From contig CABJBA010000007.1 of NCBI GenBank assembly GCA_902363735.1, positions 124,001 to 188,000 of the forward strand: a stretch of DNA of 64,000 nt, in the 5' to 3' direction. Positions 61,219 to 64,000 of this stretch are shown here, piece after piece. A model generated the notes under the pieces. That model was not told where the DNA came from. It did not search any database and saw only the letters and a list, made by a program, of their open reading frames with translations. Each line of letters starts with the position of its first letter. Position 1 is the first letter of the stretch. The translations under genes and the position numbers were made by a program. This DNA is from Clostridiaceae bacterium (GTDB lineage: Bacteria; Bacillota; Clostridia; Lachnospirales; Lachnospiraceae).

Positions 61219-62310
61219 TCACCGTCCGATCATTTCATCTATTTGCTCATCATTTACATCATATAAGAAGAACTCGCTGTAAAAATACTTGATTTCTTCT
61301 TCCAATGACTCTCTTGACATTAATTGAGGATACAAATGGTGCATAGTCCAGAAAACGGTCAGCGGCTGTTCTACGGTACGGTTGCCCCACACATGAGCAA
61401 CGGTGGGGATCACATGGAAAGCATCATTTTTTACAGCAGTGATACCACTGTAGTTATTGTTAGCCTTTACTTCATCAATAAGCCCTGCATTTGAAACAAT
61501 CATTACATCAGGGTTCCATTTGAGAAGGTCTTCCATGGTGTATTCCAAGCTGTTGTCAGTACGTCCGTCATTGGTAACACTCATACCTCCAGCCTGTGTA
61601 ATCCACCATTCAGCAATGACATGAGGCTGGGAAAAAGTAACCGGATTTCCGTACAGTACGGTTACCTTGTCCTCTTCTTTTAAGTCCTTGGTCAATTCCT
61701 GGGCCTTTGCCATCTTCTCATCAAAGTAAGCAATATATTTTTCAGCCATATCCTCTTTGTTCAGCACTTCTCCCATTAAAGCCACAGCAGTTTTTACATC
61801 TTCCACACCCTTCCACTCCAGATAGATACATGGAATGTTGTTTCTCTCTAACAGTTCAGCCGTGTCCTTGGTCATAGTAAAGCACACGTCAGGATTTGCC
61901 TGAATAATATTTTCAATGAGAACCTCCCGGTTATCGCTTTCAAAGAGCGGTCCGTCTGCGATCTGAGGTGCAAACTCATACTGCATTTTCCAGCTGTCGT
62001 TTTTGGTAAAGCTGGCAGGCATCTGATTATAGATTTTGTCTCCTGATCCCATTAGTTCTACAAAAGCATTAAGAACACCTACAGAGCCAAGGGTGCCGAT
62101 CCGGTCAATTTTATCAGACAGCTCTACCTTTCTGCCTGCCATATCAGTCACAGTACGGGTGCCTGTTTCCTTAAGCGTTTCACTGGCAGATTCTGAAACC
62201 GCAGCAGAAGTCGTCTCAGTGGCTGGGGCAGGTGAAGCCTGTCCTCCGCAGCCTGACAGCATAACCAAAGTCAGGGCAATGGGAATCATTTTAATAAATG
62301 TCTTTTTCAT
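61219..62310 (-). CDS. ABC transporter binding lipoprotein, module 2
   Basis: A 363-residue FecB-like lipoprotein with lipobox MLSGC (C21), Ser/Thr/Ala-rich spacer, then TVTDMAGRKVELSDKIDRIGTLG, the standard opening of iron-chelate/MolA-type binding proteins. The second lobe has ITQAGGMSVTNDGR and LLKWNPDVMIVSN. The tail FYSEFFLYDVNDEQIDEMIG resembles module 1. ATG at 62310 is preceded by GGAGGAAAA; the TTG upstream lies in the ribosome site. Ligand not determined. Confidence 0.86.
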   Translation of the reverse strand: MKKTFIKMIPIALTLVMLSGCGGQASPAPATETTSAAVSESASETLKETGTRTVTDMAGRKVELSDKIDRIGTLGSVGVLNAFVELMGSGDKIYNQMPASFTKNDSWKMQYEFAPQIADGPLFESDNREVLIENIIQANPDVCFTMTKDTAELLERNNIPCIYLEWKGVEDVKTAVALMGEVLNKEDMAEKYIAYFDEKMAKAQELTKDLKEEDKVTVLYGNPVTFSQPHVIAEWWITQAGGMSVTNDGRTDNSLEYTMEDLLKWNPDVMIVSNAGLIDEVKANNNYSGITAVKNDAFHVIPTVAHVWGNRTVEQPLTVFWTMHHLYPQLMSRESLEEEIKYFYSEFFLYDVNDEQIDEMIGR

Positions 62311-62346
62311 GTTTTTTTCCTCCAATAAACTTTTTTTAATTTTTTG

Positions 62347-63135
62347 CTATTCCCCAATAATGGGAATGCATACTTTAGCGAGTTTTCCGGCAGAAGTCAC
62401 GGAAGTCTCAAATACTGCAGCCTGTGTTTCATAAAGCCGGGAAAGACTTTCTCCCGTGATTACATCCTCCGGAGGGCCGCACCGCAAAACAGTCCCCTCC
62501 TTCATCAGTGCCACCTGATTAGAAGTGAGAAATGCATGGTCCGGGAAATGAGAGGTCATTAAGACAGTGAACTCCTGATTGGAAAGATCCCGGATCATCT
62601 GAAGAGCTCTTACCTGATTGGAAAAATCCAGACTGGCCGTAGGTTCGTCAAGAACCAGAAGCCGGGCCTGCTGGGCCAGGGCCCTTGCCATAAGAACCAT
62701 TTGTTTTTCGCCTCCCGATAAATACTGGAACACTTGATGGGCCAGATGGGAAATATGCATTTTCTCCATGGCCTCCCAAGCTAAGTTACGGTCTTCTTTA
62801 CCGGGAGAGCTTCCGGCTTTCAGATGGGCGATTCGGCCCATAAGTACTACTTCCTGGACTTCATAAGGAAAGGTAAGGGCCGAAGCCTGAGGAACATAGG
62901 CCATGAGCCTGGCCCTTTTGCGCACAGATAAAGGTCCCATGTCTTCTCCATTCCAGAAGAACTTTCCTCCCCCTGGTTTTGCCAGCCCCAGAAGGCACCG
63001 TAAAAGGGTGGTCTTTCCAGTACCGTTGGGACCCAGAAGACAGAGAACATCTCCTTGCTTCAGTTCAAAAGACACATCCTGAAGCACTGGTTTTCCGGTT
63101 TTATACTGAAAGCGGATATTTTGTGCCTTTAACAT
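62347..63135 (-). CDS. FecCD-type ABC transporter ATPase, module 2
   Basis: A 262-residue ATPase with Walker A LGPNGTGKTTLLRCLLG, signature YLSGGEKQMVLMARALA, Walker B LLVLDEPTASLD and VLMTSHFPDHAFL. The ATG at 63135 shares its A with the permease stop codon (TGATG) and follows AGGGG by 8 bases; a GTG at 63144 is the alternative. Paralogue of the module 1 ATPase. Confidence 0.92.
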   Translation of the reverse strand: MLKAQNIRFQYKTGKPVLQDVSFELKQGDVLCLLGPNGTGKTTLLRCLLGLAKPGGGKFFWNGEDMGPLSVRKRARLMAYVPQASALTFPYEVQEVVLMGRIAHLKAGSSPGKEDRNLAWEAMEKMHISHLAHQVFQYLSGGEKQMVLMARALAQQARLLVLDEPTASLDFSNQVRALQMIRDLSNQEFTVLMTSHFPDHAFLTSNQVALMKEGTVLRCGPPEDVITGESLSRLYETQAAVFETSVTSAGKLAKVCIPIIGE

Positions 63136-64000
63136 CACAGCCACCCCTTTCGAACCCGGGAAAGCAAAACCACAAAGATGGGGGTACCGGCCAAGGCCGT
63201 AAGAACACCCAATGGAAGTTCTACCCCAGGTATTCCCCGTACAAGGTTATCAATAATCAGCAAAAACAATGCGCCCACTCCAAATGATGTGGAAATAAGT
63301 TTGGGATAATTGGCCCCTACCAGCATACGGGAAATATGAGGGACTACCATTCCCACCCATCCAATAATGCCGCATATACTAACTGAGGTCACTGTCATAA
63401 GAGTGGAGGAAATCACCACTACCACCTTTACCAACATCACGTTGACTCCAAGAGTAACCGCTTCATCTTCCCCGGCTGATAATGCATTAATCTGATAACG
63501 GAATATAAAAAGCAGCAAAAGAGAAAGAAGCAAAGCTGGGAGCATGATCAGTACATCCCGATTGGACCCCCTGCCCAGGCTTCCCATGAGCCAGAATGTA
63601 ATGGATGGCAAAGCATTTTCAGTATCTGCCAGGGTTTTTACAATGGACAAAAGAGCCTGGAACAAGCTGGATACAACCACACCTCCCAGTACCATAACCG
63701 TAACTTCCTGCCGGGCAAATGCATAACCGATCAGGCTTGCCGCCAGCACAGCCATAAGACCGAATACCAGCGCAGAAATCTGAATCTGCCACCACATGGC
63801 ATTGTGGATCATGGCGAGAGCAGCACCAAAACCAGCACCTGCAGAAACTCCCAGAATATCCGGGGATACCATTGGGTTTTTAAACAGGGTCTGATAGGAA
63901 GCTCCTGACACGGATAATGCGCCCCCTACCAGCATGGCAAGAAGGATACGGGGCAGACGCACATTTAAGACTACAGTTTCCAGGGTCTCTTCCCAGTAAG
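63135..64000 (-). CDS. FecCD-type ABC transporter permease, module 2 (5' end outside window)
   Basis: The frame is open to the window edge; about 288 codons are visible and the N-terminal helix is missing. Internal sequence LRLPRI-LLAMLVGGALSVSGASYQTLFKNPMVSPDILG (quoted in part, beginning VRLPRILL) and IIGWVGMVVPHISRMLVG mark a FecCD permease. Sequence upstream of the valine at 63962 (EETLETVVLN) continues the same frame, so an internal start there is not the true one. Module 2 may have further genes or a regulator beyond the window. Confidence 0.9.
   Translation of the reverse strand, partial: YWEETLETVVLNVRLPRILLAMLVGGALSVSGASYQTLFKNPMVSPDILGVSAGAGFGAALAMIHNAMWWQIQISALVFGLMAVLAASLIGYAFARQEVTVMVLGGVVVSSLFQALLSIVKTLADTENALPSITFWLMGSLGRGSNRDVLIMLPALLLSLLLLFIFRYQINALSAGEDEAVTLGVNVMLVKVVVVISSTLMTVTSVSICGIIGWVGMVVPHISRMLVGANYPKLISTSFGVGALFLLIIDNLVRGIPGVELPLGVLTALAGTPIFVVLLSRVRKGWL

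Overview
The window looks like chromosome of a low-to-mid GC anaerobic Firmicute, most likely a Lachnospiraceae / Clostridium cluster XIVa organism. I infer this from a complete bacterial V-type ATPase operon, class B sortase and Shp/NEAT haem genes, DtxR-family regulators, several methyl-accepting chemotaxis proteins, strong AGGAGG ribosome sites and frequent TTG/GTG starts. No insertion sequence, CRISPR array or rRNA was seen. The only mobile-element trace is a frameshifted tyrosine-recombinase tail near position 900, next to a tRNA-Lys gene.

Layout. 1-3.5 kb: the end of a LysR-type regulator, integrase debris, tRNA-Lys(CTT), trmB with a perfect 19-bp hairpin straddling its stop codon, and a DUF4145/SH3 membrane protein. 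3.6-12.1 kb: nine-gene V-type ATPase operon (G/H, C, I, K, F, E, A, B, D) closed by a strong terminator. 12.3-16.6 kb: N-acetylmuramic acid salvage operon murR-murQ-murP-mupG. 16.6-34.2 kb, minus strand: a haem-acquisition operon reminiscent of the streptococcal sia locus, starting with sortase B, then an Shp-type haem protein, a haem ABC importer, a small secreted protein, a 2140-residue NEAT/FIVAR wall-anchored protein, two CydDC-like ABC half-transporters, a wall-binding protein, an iron-type DtxR regulator and two small genes. Its consensus promoter is followed by a structured leader that ends in a terminator. A winged-helix protein of unknown function lies immediately upstream.

35.8-41 kb, plus strand: a TRIC/UPF0126 membrane protein, a TIGR01906-like membrane protein, a D,D-carboxypeptidase and a truncated KdpD-like kinase with its response regulator. 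41.4-44.7 kb, minus: a wall-binding protein, a ComEC-like metallohydrolase, a DUF3006 protein and a DEDDh exonuclease. 44.9-48.9 kb: two chemoreceptors. 49.1-53.7 kb: a manganese-type regulator with an obvious operator, and a four-gene Mn/Zn ABC importer. 53.8-55.4 kb: a third chemoreceptor.

55.6-64 kb, minus: the most unusual region. Two consecutive copies of a four-gene module (FecCD permease, ATPase, lipoprotein binding protein, divergent MoeA-like protein) sit head to tail. I infer paired uptake-and-insertion systems for molybdate/tungstate-like oxyanions, which is not demonstrated here. The second permease runs off the end of the window.
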